A program made the position numbers and the translations under genes. The notes under the pieces were generated by a model. The model worked only from the letters and a program-made list of their open reading frames with translations, did no database searches and was not told where the DNA came from. Shown in pieces: positions 9,332-17,335 of a stretch of 33,614 bases of DNA. Every line of letters begins with the position of its first letter. The stretch's first letter is position 1. Source of the DNA: Actinospica acidithermotolerans (GTDB taxonomy: Bacteria > Actinomycetota > Actinomycetes > Streptomycetales > Catenulisporaceae); NCBI RefSeq assembly GCF_018139625.1, contig NZ_JAGSOH010000081.1, forward strand, positions 1 to 33,614, written 5' to 3'.

Positions 9332-11521
9332 ATGCCAGGTTCCGCAGCGTTCGAACTGCTCCACCCCGTCGTCCGGAAATGGATCTGGTCTCATCAGTGG
9401 ACGCAGTTGCGTGACGCCCAAGAACGCGCCGCGGCGCCGATTCTCACGGGCGACCGCGATGTCATCATTGCCGCGACGACCGCATCGGGAAAGACGGAGG
9501 CGGCGTTCCTGCCGATCTGCTCGGCGCTGCTTTTCAGCGAGGATGAGCCGCGTAGCGGCGTCCAAGCGCTCTACGTCAGCCCCCTCAAGGCCCTGATCAA
9601 CGATCAGTACGGGCGCCTCGACAACTTGTGTCGCGACGCCGAGATACCGGTTCATCGTTGGCACGGTGACGTGCCGGGCACACAGAAGCGCAAGCTGCTT
9701 GCGAAGCCGTCGGGGATCCTGCTGATCACGCCGGAGAGCCTCGAAGCGCTCTTCGTCGTGCATGGCACTGCCGTCGCGCGGATCTTCGGCGAGCTCCACT
9801 ACGTCGTGATCGACGAGGTCCACACATTCATCGGATCCGAGCGCGGCGCGCAGCTCCAGTCTCTGCTTCACCGCGTCGAACTCTCCGCGCGGCGGCATAT
9901 TCCGCGTGTTGGTCTGTCGGCCACCCTCGGCGACATGTCCGCCGCGTGCGACTGGTTGCGTCCCGGCAACGGCGAGCGTGTGGAAGTCATCGTTGCCCGG
10001 GACGGTGAAACCGAGATCAGACTCCAGGTGCGCGGCATCCTTGAGACGCCGCCTGAGGTGGGGAAGAAGTCGGATGAGGGCGGCAGTGCCGTCCGTATGG
10101 CTGCGGACGCCCTGTTTACGACCCACCGTGGCAACGACGGACTCGTATTCGCCAACTCGCGGGCCTCTGTCGAACAGCTGACAGATCTCCTGAGCCGCCG
10201 CAGCGAACGCGATCGTGTACCCAACGAGTTCGTTCCCCATCATGGCAGCCTCTCCCGCGCACTGCGGGAGCACGTCGAAGCGCGGTTGAAGGACCGCAGC
10301 AGTCCGATCACCGCGGTATGCACGTCCACGCTGGAGATGGGTATCGACATCGGCTCGGTGGCGGCCGTGTCCCAGGTCGGCCCACCGCCGTCGGTATCGT
10401 CGCTGCGCCAGCGCATCGGCCGATCTGGGCGGCGCGGTGCTCCCGCAGTGCTCCGCGCCTATGTCATCGAGCGGGCAGTGACGGAGCGGACAGCGCTGGT
10501 CGATCAGCTCCGAGTCGGCATTTTTCAGACTGTGGCTATGGTCGAACTGCTTGTACGCGGGTGGTGCGAATCGCCCGACAACGGAAGCCTGCACCTGTCG
10601 ACCCTCGTACAGCAGGTTTTATCTCTGATCGCACAGCACGGCGGAGTAACACCGCAGGAGGCTTATACGACACTCTGTGGCCGAGGGCCCTTCTCGAACG
10701 TTTCCGCTGACGTCTTCGCGAAATTCCTGCGTTGCCTCGGAAGGCATGACCTCATCGTCCAGCAGGCCTCGGACGGCCTACTACTCCTCGGGCAGGCAGG
10801 CGAGCGGCACGTCAATCACTACACCTTCTACTCGGCGTTCCAGGCCGCGGATGAGTACCGCCTGCTCGCAGAGGGCCGGCAGTTGGGATCCCTGCCGATC
10901 GGCTTCCCGATCAGCGAGGGGACCTTGATCATCTTTGCGGGTCAACGCTGGAAGATCACTGCGATCGACGACCGTGGCAAAACGATCGAACTGGTGCGGT
11001 CTGCCGGCGGGCGGCCGCCGATGTTCGAGGGCGGCATCGCACCGGTAGCCGACATGGTTCGCCGCGAGATGTACGAACTTTATCTCGGACATGAGCTTCC
11101 CGCTTACCTGGACGAGCACGCGCGGGAACTTCTGGGTGAGGGCCGACGCAACTTCGCCCGGTACGCGCTGAACGGTAGGTCGATCCTCGCGTCGGGAGGC
11201 GAGACACATCTGCTCGTATGGCGCGGCGATCGCGTCGTCTCGACCATCGCGATGGCCCTCGCCACCTGCGGGCTCGAAACGAGTCGGCAAGCGATGGTAC
11301 TGAGCGTGATGGCGGATGAAGACACGCTACGGCATGCGATCAAGAGCCTCGCGGGCCAACCGCCGCCGGATGCGCGGCACCTGGCAGGGATTGTCAAGAA
11401 CAAGGCCGTGGAGAAGTGGGACGGTGTCCTTGACGAGAAACTGCTTACGCTAAGTTGCGCCGCGCGAGACGTCGATGTCGCTGCCGCATGGGAGGAGCTC
11501 GCCCTCATCGCGGATGCCTGA
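9332..11521 (+). CDS. brxHI: BrxHI/Lhr-like DEAD/DEAH-box helicase
   Basis: A 729-residue superfamily 2 helicase with complete motifs. These are a Q-like region (WTQLRDAQ), motif I ATTASGKTEAA (48-58), Ia (VSPLKALIND), Ib (TPESLEAL), motif II DEVH (161-164), III (LSATLGD), IV (LVFANSR), V (TSTLEMGID) and VI QRIGRSGRRG (360-369). The remaining ~350 residues are the Lhr-type C-terminal region, including LIIFAGQRWKITAID, a fold seen in Lhr-core helicases. The ATG lies 2 bases after the brxD stop with no strong Shine-Dalgarno, so translation is probably coupled. It likely unwinds or translocates on DNA together with the BrxD-like ATPase and may supply substrates to the divergent YhaO/YhaN nuclease. 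It is the last gene of the rightward operon. Confidence 0.85.
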   Translation: MPGSAAFELLHPVVRKWIWSHQWTQLRDAQERAAAPILTGDRDVIIAATTASGKTEAAFLPICSALLFSEDEPRSGVQALYVSPLKALINDQYGRLDNLCRDAEIPVHRWHGDVPGTQKRKLLAKPSGILLITPESLEALFVVHGTAVARIFGELHYVVIDEVHTFIGSERGAQLQSLLHRVELSARRHIPRVGLSATLGDMSAACDWLRPGNGERVEVIVARDGETEIRLQVRGILETPPEVGKKSDEGGSAVRMAADALFTTHRGNDGLVFANSRASVEQLTDLLSRRSERDRVPNEFVPHHGSLSRALREHVEARLKDRSSPITAVCTSTLEMGIDIGSVAAVSQVGPPPSVSSLRQRIGRSGRRGAPAVLRAYVIERAVTERTALVDQLRVGIFQTVAMVELLVRGWCESPDNGSLHLSTLVQQVLSLIAQHGGVTPQEAYTTLCGRGPFSNVSADVFAKFLRCLGRHDLIVQQASDGLLLLGQAGERHVNHYTFYSAFQAADEYRLLAEGRQLGSLPIGFPISEGTLIIFAGQRWKITAIDDRGKTIELVRSAGGRPPMFEGGIAPVADMVRREMYELYLGHELPAYLDEHARELLGEGRRNFARYALNGRSILASGGETHLLVWRGDRVVSTIAMALATCGLETSRQAMVLSVMADEDTLRHAIKSLAGQPPPDARHLAGIVKNKAVEKWDGVLDEKLLTLSCAARDVDVAAAWEELALIADA

Positions 11522-11820
11522 AAGCCGCGGTTGAGCCAGCTGTTGCGACGACGGCGAGGGCAGTCAGGAGGGTGAATGTAGCTGCCGGCAGGACGGCAAT
11601 CGTATGGTCGGTCATGTGCGTCCGCTCTTCGGGTGGGATCCGGTTGTGACGGTCAATCTCGTAAAAGCGGCTCGCCGTAGTTCGGCCGGTCGAAGATAAA
11701 CGATGTCGAACTGGTGGACCGGACTATGGCGTCCGATGGTGAGAGAATCGGCCCGCCGAGTCGGTTCGGTGCGGCATGCTGTAGGTGGATGGCTGGCTGC
11801 GGTTGGAGAGGGCGGCGCGG
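11522..11820 (+). other. Intergenic gap between the helicase and the STAND gene pair
   Basis: No convincing coding potential was found in any frame. The next gene could start as early as a GTG at 11785, but that codon has no ribosome site. GGAGAGGG at 11805-11812 is the probable Shine-Dalgarno of the next gene. No clear terminator hairpin was found. Confidence 0.4.
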
Positions 11821-12324
11821 ATGGTGATCGAGGCCGGGGTGGTGGCCGGGTATGTGATCGCGTGGGCGGTGCGCAAAGGCCGCCGGGTGGCCGGGGGTGT
11901 GGACGAAGAGATCGATGAGGCTATCGATGCGGGGCTTGAGAAGCTGCACACGGCGGTAGCCGCAAAGCTCAGTACGCATCCGGCGCTGGAGGATCTGACC
12001 GAGGAGGCAGCCGATGGCGAAGGTCATGTCAGCGAGCTGACCCGGCAACAGATCGAGTTGGCAGTGACGGCGGCGGCGAAAAGGGATCAGGAGTTCGGCC
12101 AGACGGTGAGCGATTTGGTGGCCGCGCTACGGGCCGCCGAGCAGACCGGCGGCGTGTCGGTGGTGGCCGGTGCCGGATCGCGGGTGTTCGCCGGTGATGC
12201 CGCTGTCGATGCCCGAGAGGGCGGGATTGCGTTCGGGCAGGTCGGGGGAGATGTGCACGTGGATCGCGATGCTGCCGGGGGGCGAGGGCCGGACCCTACG
12301 GAGCCGGGCCGGTCGCGCCCCTGA
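11821..12324 (+). CDS. Small helical protein upstream of the STAND ATPase, candidate effector
   Basis: Not a family I can name. The ATG at 11821 has GGAGAGGG 8 bases upstream and gives 167 residues; a GTG at 11785 would add 12. The N-terminus is a hydrophobic helix (MVIEAGVVAGYVIAWAV) followed by a basic patch (RKGRR). A helical acidic region (EEIDEAIDAGLEKLHTAVAAKL) and a second helical stretch (SELTRQQIELAVTAAAKR) follow. The last ~50 residues change character to short glycine-rich beta-like segments (SRVFAGD, GGIAFGQVGGDVHVD, about residues 119-150). A similar G-Q-V-x-G segment lies at the N-terminus of the next gene, 23 bases downstream. The layout (membrane-prone helical domain plus C-terminal beta motif beside a STAND ATPase) resembles Bell-domain effectors that pair with bacterial NLR-like receptors. 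That function is inferred, not shown. Confidence 0.6.
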   Translation: MVIEAGVVAGYVIAWAVRKGRRVAGGVDEEIDEAIDAGLEKLHTAVAAKLSTHPALEDLTEEAADGEGHVSELTRQQIELAVTAAAKRDQEFGQTVSDLVAALRAAEQTGGVSVVAGAGSRVFAGDAAVDAREGGIAFGQVGGDVHVDRDAAGGRGPDPTEPGRSRP

Positions 12325-12347
12325 CCGCGTCCGGTGCATCCGTCGCA

Positions 12348-15300
12348 GTGCAGCGCGCACACGGCGAGACGGTTGGGCAGTCGTCTGCGAGCGTGATCGC
12401 ACAAGACGGTGCGGCCGGTATCGGGCAGGTCGTTGGAAACGCCGAGGTGACGATCAACAATCACTACGGGTCGGCTGGCGCGCCTCGGCCGGTACGTTCT
12501 GCGTATCGGCGGCAGGTGGAGCGGATCGCGCCGCCCGTACTCCGGGACCGTGGCGAAGAGTTAGCCGAGCTGGCCGGGTTCTGTGTGCAGAAGGGCCGTG
12601 GCCCGTACGTGTGGTGGCGCGCCGGGCCGTGGGCTGGCAAGTCCGCGCTACTTTCGACCTTCGTCCTGAACCCGCCCGAGCCGGTCGCTGCCCGTGGAGT
12701 GGTGCTTGTCTCGTTCTTCATCACCGCCCGGCTGGCCGCCCAGGACACCCGCGAGGCGTTCACGAGCGCGCTGACCGAGCAACTGTGCGCGTTGCTTCAC
12801 AGGGACCTGCCGGTCGTCGGAGATGAGGCGGGCAGGGAAGCAGCCCTCTTGGATCTGCTGGCCGACGCTGCGGCCGACTGCCGGCAAGCGGGTGGCCTGC
12901 TTGTGCTGGTAGTCGACGGGCTCGACGAAGACCGCGGGGTGACCACCGGGCCCGGGGCGCACAGCATCGCCGGGCTGCTGCCGGCCTGCCCGCCGGATGG
13001 CATGCGAGTGATCGTCGCTGGCCGGGCCAACCCTCCGATTCCGGATGACGTGCCGGACTGGCATCCCCTGCGCGACGCGGGCATCATCCGTCTACTCGCC
13101 GACTCCCCCCATGCTCGAGACCTTCAGCGCCTCGGACAGTCCGAACTCAAACGCCTACTGAAGGGCACGCAAACCGAGCAGGATCTACTCGGACTGCTTA
13201 CGGCCGCCCGTGGCGGGCTGTCCGGCCCCGACCTTCGGGAGTTGACCGGCACGGACCTGGTTGTAGTGGAGGAGATCCTGCACACTGTGGCCGGACGCAC
13301 CTTCAACCGCCGTCCCTCCAGGTGGGCCCCGGACATCGGTTCGCAGGTGTACCTGCTTGGTCACGAAGAGCTGCATAACGCCGCGCGCCACTACATCGGG
13401 CACGCACGCCTGGCCGCCTACCGGCACAGGCTGCACGCCTGGGCGGAGCAATACCGCGCTCCCGACGACGGCTCTCCGGCATGGCCGGAGAACACTCCCG
13501 AGTACCTTCTCACCGGCTACCCCCGAATGCTCGAGACCGCTAAAGACTCCGATCGGCTTACGGCCTTGGCCATCGACCCGGCACGCCACGACCGTTTACT
13601 GGATCTGACTGGCGGAGACACGGTCGCGCTCAACGAGGTCGCGGCCTGCCAGAACCTCCTACTCGAGCGTGTACAGCCGGACCTCTACGCTCTGGCTAGG
13701 CTCTCTTACCACCGCGGACAGCTCGAGACCCGCAATGACAACATCCCGGCCCAACTCCCAGCCGTGTGGGCCGCCCTCGGCCAGCCGACCCGTGCCGAAC
13801 AGCTCGCCCGAGCCATCACTGACCCAAACCGGCAGGTGCAGGCGCTGGCCGCCCTGGCTGGGGCGGTGGCTGCGACAGGTGGTGCGGGAGCGTATGCCCA
13901 CAGCGAGCAGATCGCCCTAACCGTCGCCGACCCGTACTGGCGGGCGCGCGCGTTGGCCGCCGTGATCAGGGCGGTGGCTGCCGGGGGCGATCACGAGCGT
14001 GCCGAGCAGCTCGCCCGAGCCTCCCCCGACCCAGACGGGCAAGTGGAGGCGCTGGCCACGGTGGCCGGGGCGGCAGCGGTTGCGGGCGAGCATGATCGCG
14101 CCGGGCAGGTCGCCGCCGACGCTGAGCAGATCGCCTGGGCTATCACCGACCCATACCAGCAGGCGAGAGCGCTGGCCGCTGTAGTCGGGGCACTCGCCGC
14201 CGTCGGCGACCACGAACGCGCCGGGCAGGTCGCCGCCGACGCTGAGCAGATCGCCTGGGCCATCACCGACCCATACCTACAGGCGAGAGCGCTGGCCGCT
14301 GCAGTCGGGGCACACGCCGCCGTCGGCGACCACGAACGCGCAGAGCGGGTCTCCCGCGAAATCACTGACCTGTACCGGCAGGCAGAGGCGCTGGCGGTGG
14401 TGGCCGCGGCGGTGGCATCTGCGGGCGGGTACGAACGCGCTAAGCAGATAGCCCGGACCATCGCCAACCAGTATCGACAGGTGGAGACGCTGGCTGCGAT
14501 AGCCGGGACGGCGGCTGCCGCAGGCGAGTACGAACACGCTGGTCAGATCGTAGTCTGCGCTGAGCTGATTGCCCGGGACATCATTGACCCGGATCGGCAA
14601 GTGAAAGCGCTGGCCATGGTGATCGAGGCTGCGGCGGCTGGGGGTCAGCACGAACGCGCCAAACAGATGGCCGGTCGCGCCGAGCAGATCGCTCGAGATA
14701 TCACCGACCTGAGTCGGCAGTCGGCTGCACTGACTGCGGTGGTCGCTTCGCTGGCCGCCGCGGGCGAGCACGAGCGCGCCAAGCAGCTCGGCCGGTCCAT
14801 CACCGACCCGAGCCGGCAGGCAGCCGCACTGACTGCGGTGGCTGGATCGGTGGCTGCCGCGGGCGAGCACGAGCGAGCCAAGCAGATCGCGGCGTGCGCC
14901 GAGCTGATCGCTCGAGACATCACCAATCCGGTTCTGCAGGCGGGGGCGATGGCTGAAGTAGCCGGGTCGCTGGTTGTAGCGGGCGAGTACGAGCGCGCCG
15001 AGGGGCTCGCCCGGTCCATCACCGACCCGATCCGACGGGCGGAATCTCTCGCTGCCCTTGCAGAGGCGCTGGCTGCCGTAGGCGAGCATGAGCGCGCGGG
15101 GCAAATCGCCCTGTCCATCACGGATCCGGGTACGCGGATGGCGGCAGTAGCTGCGGTGGTCAGGTTGGCGGCCGCTGCGGGCGAGTACGAGCGCGCCGAG
15201 GGGCTCGCCCGGTCCATCACCGACCCGATCCGACGGGCGGAATCTCTCGCTGCCCTTGCAGAGGCGCTGGCTGCCGTAGGCGAGCATGAGCGCGCGGGGC

Positions 15301-16427
15301 AAATCGCCCTGTCCATCACGGATCCGGGTACGCGGATGGCGGCAGTAGCTGCGGTGGTCAGGTTGGCGGCCGCTGCGGGCGAGTACGAGCGCGCCGAGGG
15401 GCTCGCCCGGTCCATCACCGACCCGATCCGACGGGCGGAATCTCTCGCTGCCCTTGCAGAGGCGCTGGCTGCCGTAGGCGAGCATGAGCGCGCGGGGCAA
15501 ATCGCCCGGTCCATCGCCACCGCTCCTGATGACTCCGAGGACTCCGAGGAGTCAGACCACTTCGACCGCGTCGAACTGAACGCCTATGCAGAAAAGCGAA
15601 TGGAACCCCTCGCCGCCTTGGCAGAGGCGCTGGATGCCGCAGGCGAGCACGCGTACGCCGGACGGCTTACCAGCGCTCTGGCTGGCGACTATTACCAGCG
15701 TGCAGGAGCGCTGGCCAAGCTGGCCAAGGAGATGGCTGCCGCTGGGAACTACGAACACGCCAGCGAGATCGCCTCGGTGATCGATGATCGGGTTCTCCAG
15801 GCGCGGGCTCTGGCCGCGGTGGCTGAGGCGGCCGCGATGGCCGGTGCTTACGAACGCGCTGGGCAGATCGCCCAGGCCATCACCAAGTCGGACCAGCTCG
15901 TGGAAGCGCTGGCCGCGGTATCCAAGGCCACGGCCACTGCGGGTGAGTACGAATACGCGCGCCGGTTTGCGGCCCACGCCGAGCAGGTCGCCCGCGACCT
16001 CTCGCACCCAAACGAGCAGGCAACAGCGCTGACTGTCGCAGCCGAGGCCGCTGCGGTTGCGGGTCAGTACGAACGTGCCAAGCAGATCGCCCTCGCCATC
16101 ACCGATCCGTATGGGCAGGCAAGGGCGCTGGCTGCGGTGGTTGGGGCAGTCGCAAACGCCGGAGAGCACGAACGCGCCAAGCGAATCGCCCGGGCCATCA
16201 GCAACCCGAATCGCCAGGCGGCAGCATTGGTCGAGATAGCTATGGTGATTGGCCCGCCGATGGCCGGCCACTTGCTGGGAACGGCATTTGCGCTGGGTTC
16301 ATGGCTGACGCCGCTTCCAGCGTTAGCGAAACTGTACCCGCACGAGGTAGCGCGGATCGCTGACGCAGTGTACGCAATGAATCCGGATCGTTCAGCGTCC
16401 GGTGCAGTCGGACCGCTGCAGCGATGA
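12348..16427 (+). CDS. STAND/NACHT-like ATPase with long alpha-alpha repeat array
   Basis: A 1359-residue protein. Residues ~13-40 hold a glycine-rich beta-like segment (VIAQDGAAGIGQVVGNAEV, then INNHYG). A P-loop NTPase follows, with Walker A GPWAGKSA (93-100), Walker B LLVLVVDGLDE (184-194) and a sensor-like strand MRVIVAGRANPP (219-230), as in NACHT/STAND proteins. After a winged-helix-like linker, residues ~474-1290 are tandem 33-residue units of the form (G-E-x-E-R-A-x-x-I/L-A-x-x-I-T-D-P, then R/Q-A-x-A-L-A-A-V-A). Some units have 7 extra residues, such as VAADAEQ. Each unit reads as two helices and should stack into a TPR-like superhelix, the usual sensor part of such proteins. The GTG start has no clear ribosome site, so coupling to the upstream gene is possible. 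Role inferred: intracellular receptor of an immune or regulated-death system. Confidence 0.75.
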   Translation: MQRAHGETVGQSSASVIAQDGAAGIGQVVGNAEVTINNHYGSAGAPRPVRSAYRRQVERIAPPVLRDRGEELAELAGFCVQKGRGPYVWWRAGPWAGKSALLSTFVLNPPEPVAARGVVLVSFFITARLAAQDTREAFTSALTEQLCALLHRDLPVVGDEAGREAALLDLLADAAADCRQAGGLLVLVVDGLDEDRGVTTGPGAHSIAGLLPACPPDGMRVIVAGRANPPIPDDVPDWHPLRDAGIIRLLADSPHARDLQRLGQSELKRLLKGTQTEQDLLGLLTAARGGLSGPDLRELTGTDLVVVEEILHTVAGRTFNRRPSRWAPDIGSQVYLLGHEELHNAARHYIGHARLAAYRHRLHAWAEQYRAPDDGSPAWPENTPEYLLTGYPRMLETAKDSDRLTALAIDPARHDRLLDLTGGDTVALNEVAACQNLLLERVQPDLYALARLSYHRGQLETRNDNIPAQLPAVWAALGQPTRAEQLARAITDPNRQVQALAALAGAVAATGGAGAYAHSEQIALTVADPYWRARALAAVIRAVAAGGDHERAEQLARASPDPDGQVEALATVAGAAAVAGEHDRAGQVAADAEQIAWAITDPYQQARALAAVVGALAAVGDHERAGQVAADAEQIAWAITDPYLQARALAAAVGAHAAVGDHERAERVSREITDLYRQAEALAVVAAAVASAGGYERAKQIARTIANQYRQVETLAAIAGTAAAAGEYEHAGQIVVCAELIARDIIDPDRQVKALAMVIEAAAAGGQHERAKQMAGRAEQIARDITDLSRQSAALTAVVASLAAAGEHERAKQLGRSITDPSRQAAALTAVAGSVAAAGEHERAKQIAACAELIARDITNPVLQAGAMAEVAGSLVVAGEYERAEGLARSITDPIRRAESLAALAEALAAVGEHERAGQIALSITDPGTRMAAVAAVVRLAAAAGEYERAEGLARSITDPIRRAESLAALAEALAAVGEHERAGQIALSITDPGTRMAAVAAVVRLAAAAGEYERAEGLARSITDPIRRAESLAALAEALAAVGEHERAGQIARSIATAPDDSEDSEESDHFDRVELNAYAEKRMEPLAALAEALDAAGEHAYAGRLTSALAGDYYQRAGALAKLAKEMAAAGNYEHASEIASVIDDRVLQARALAAVAEAAAMAGAYERAGQIAQAITKSDQLVEALAAVSKATATAGEYEYARRFAAHAEQVARDLSHPNEQATALTVAAEAAAVAGQYERAKQIALAITDPYGQARALAAVVGAVANAGEHERAKRIARAISNPNRQAAALVEIAMVIGPPMAGHLLGTAFALGSWLTPLPALAKLYPHEVARIADAVYAMNPDRSASGAVGPLQR
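14101..14340 (+). repeat. Two tandem 120-bp near-identical copies inside the STAND repeat array
   Basis: Copies at 14101-14220 and 14221-14340 differ at 5 of 120 positions by direct comparison. Each encodes one 40-residue unit (the 33-residue repeat plus a 7-residue insert). The reading frame is preserved. This is a relatively recent in-frame duplication, older than the perfect repeats further downstream. Confidence 0.9.
14982..15507 (+). repeat. Perfect 198-bp tandem repeat, 2.66 copies, inside the STAND array
   Basis: Copy 1 (14982-15179) and copy 2 (15180-15377) are identical base for base. Copy 3 (15378-15507) is identical for its first 130 bases and then diverges. Each full copy encodes 66 residues, i.e. 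two 33-residue units, so the frame is kept. Identity at synonymous positions implies very recent duplication or active homogenisation. Confidence 0.95.
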
Positions 16428-16780
16428 CGCCACCCTCAAAGCCCGAAGTCGCGTTCATTATGTCATGCTGATCTACCCGGCCCGGCCGGTGGGGTGCCCC
16501 TTCCAGAACGGTGAACCCGACTGCGAACCGCAGGGGATGCGATCGGCGGACGTTCGGGTCATGCTTGATTCATGAGGTTCGCGACTCCAGGCTCTGCTCC
16601 GATTGACGCCGTTGAAGGCGGTGCGGCGGACGGTGGCTTCCGGGCTGGCGGCTGCGACGCTCTGGGACCAGCTTGGGACCACACGTCCTACGCGATCATG
16701 AACGACCTGCGATTGGAGGCTCGACATCCGCGACTGTCCGAGCATTTACATCGTGCCTGACGTGCAGGGATGGCTTTCGG
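16428..16780 (+). other. Non-coding stretch between the STAND gene and the attachment scar
   Basis: No gene supported. Short open frames on both strands here (for example 16572-16760 forward) have no ribosome site, no recognisable motif and a composition unlike the neighbouring genes. The tRNA 5' half that should precede the tRNA-Pro 3' end is not found. Confidence 0.4.
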
Positions 16781-16843
16781 ACTTGACTGGGGGTCAGGGG
16801 GTCGCAGGTTCAAATCCTGTCAGCCCGACAGATGAAGTTGCAG
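16781..16843 (+). other. Attachment-site scar: 3' part of tRNA-Pro(GGG) plus element-side flank
   Basis: From 16781 the sequence reads as an anticodon arm (CTTGA, then loop CTGGGGG, then TCAGG, with one G-T pair), a variable region, a T-arm (GCAGG/TTCAAAT/CCTGT) and the acceptor 3' strand CAGCCCG followed by A. The anticodon would be GGG (proline). The D-arm and the 5' acceptor strand (expected CGGGCTG) are missing, so this is not a working tRNA. It is the tRNA 3' half that tyrosine integrases carry as att core. The flank at 16831-16843 (GATGAAGTTGCAG) recurs at the second scar near 25.4 kb. Confidence 0.75.
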
Positions 16844-16889
16844 GTCAGAGCCCTACGCTTATCAGTAGACGTAGAGCACATGACTGCTG

Positions 16890-16911
16890 CTGAGTGACTA
16901 CTGAGTGACTA
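16890..16911 (+). repeat. Two tandem 11-bp repeats beside the att scar, possible integrase arm sites
   Basis: CTGAGTGACTA occurs at 16890-16900 and again at 16901-16911, immediately adjacent. It lies about 60 bp from the att core, on the element side. Direct repeats at this distance are typical of arm-type binding sites for tyrosine integrases. The role is inferred from position only. Confidence 0.5.
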
Positions 16912-16975
16912 AGTCCGGCGTAGTGACACCTGACTCGAGCAAGACAGTCTGGTCGTCAAACACGCTGGTCGGTGA

Positions 16976-17335
16976 GCAGGCCTGGCCGAGGTCGAGGTGC
17001 TGCGCACCGTGGCCACCAACGTCTTCGGCACGCGCAACGTCCTGCAGGCCGCGGCGCGCTGCGGCGCCGGCACCGTGGTGACCGCCTCGACCGGCAAGGC
17101 CCTGCGGCCCTACTCGCCGGACGTCTACGCCGCCTCCAAGCGGATCGGCGAGTGGATCCTCGCGAGGACCGCCGCGACCGGCGAGCTGCGCCTGGCCGCC
17201 TCCCGGTTCACGCACGTGGTCGATAATTCGATCATCGGCGAGCGGCTGCGCTCGTGGTGCGCGAAGGACGAGCCGATCCGGCTGCACAGCGCGGAGATCG
17301 GCTTCTACATCCAGTCAGCGCTGGAGTCCGCGCAG
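16976..17335 (+). pseudogene. Nucleotide-sugar epimerase/dehydratase fragment (CapD-like SDR)
   Basis: About 120 residues of an extended short-chain dehydrogenase (NAD-dependent epimerase or polysaccharide biosynthesis CapD type). Recognisable pieces are VLRTVATNVFGTRNVL, the catalytic-region pattern TASTGKALRPYSPDVYAASK (Y-x-x-x-K), then ARFTHVV-type strands and EPIRLHS. The N-terminal NAD-binding Rossmann segment (GxxGxxG) is absent, and a stop sits just upstream at 16973. The 3' end breaks off after FYIQSALESAQ, where the sequence becomes the antisense of a DedA gene. The fragment is a deletion or recombination remnant next to the att scar. Confidence 0.75.

Noticed and set aside
5740-11521. 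A complete BREX system
   Set aside because: BrxD-like and BrxHI-like genes are present, but no PglZ phosphatase, PglX methylase or BrxC/PglY ATPase is in the window.
14277-15520. Long open frames on the minus strand (up to 407 residues) with repeats, opposite the STAND gene
   Set aside because: They mirror the forward repeat array. Their repetitiveness comes from the sense-strand duplication, they have no ribosome site, and the forward frame carries Walker motifs.
13800-16300. Regularly spaced repeats, considered as a CRISPR array
   Set aside because: Units are 99 or 120 bp, coding and in frame, with no constant short repeat and variable spacer pattern.
16781-16830. A functional tRNA-Pro gene
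   Set aside because: Only the anticodon arm, T-arm and 3' acceptor strand are present; no D-arm or matching 5' acceptor strand was found upstream.
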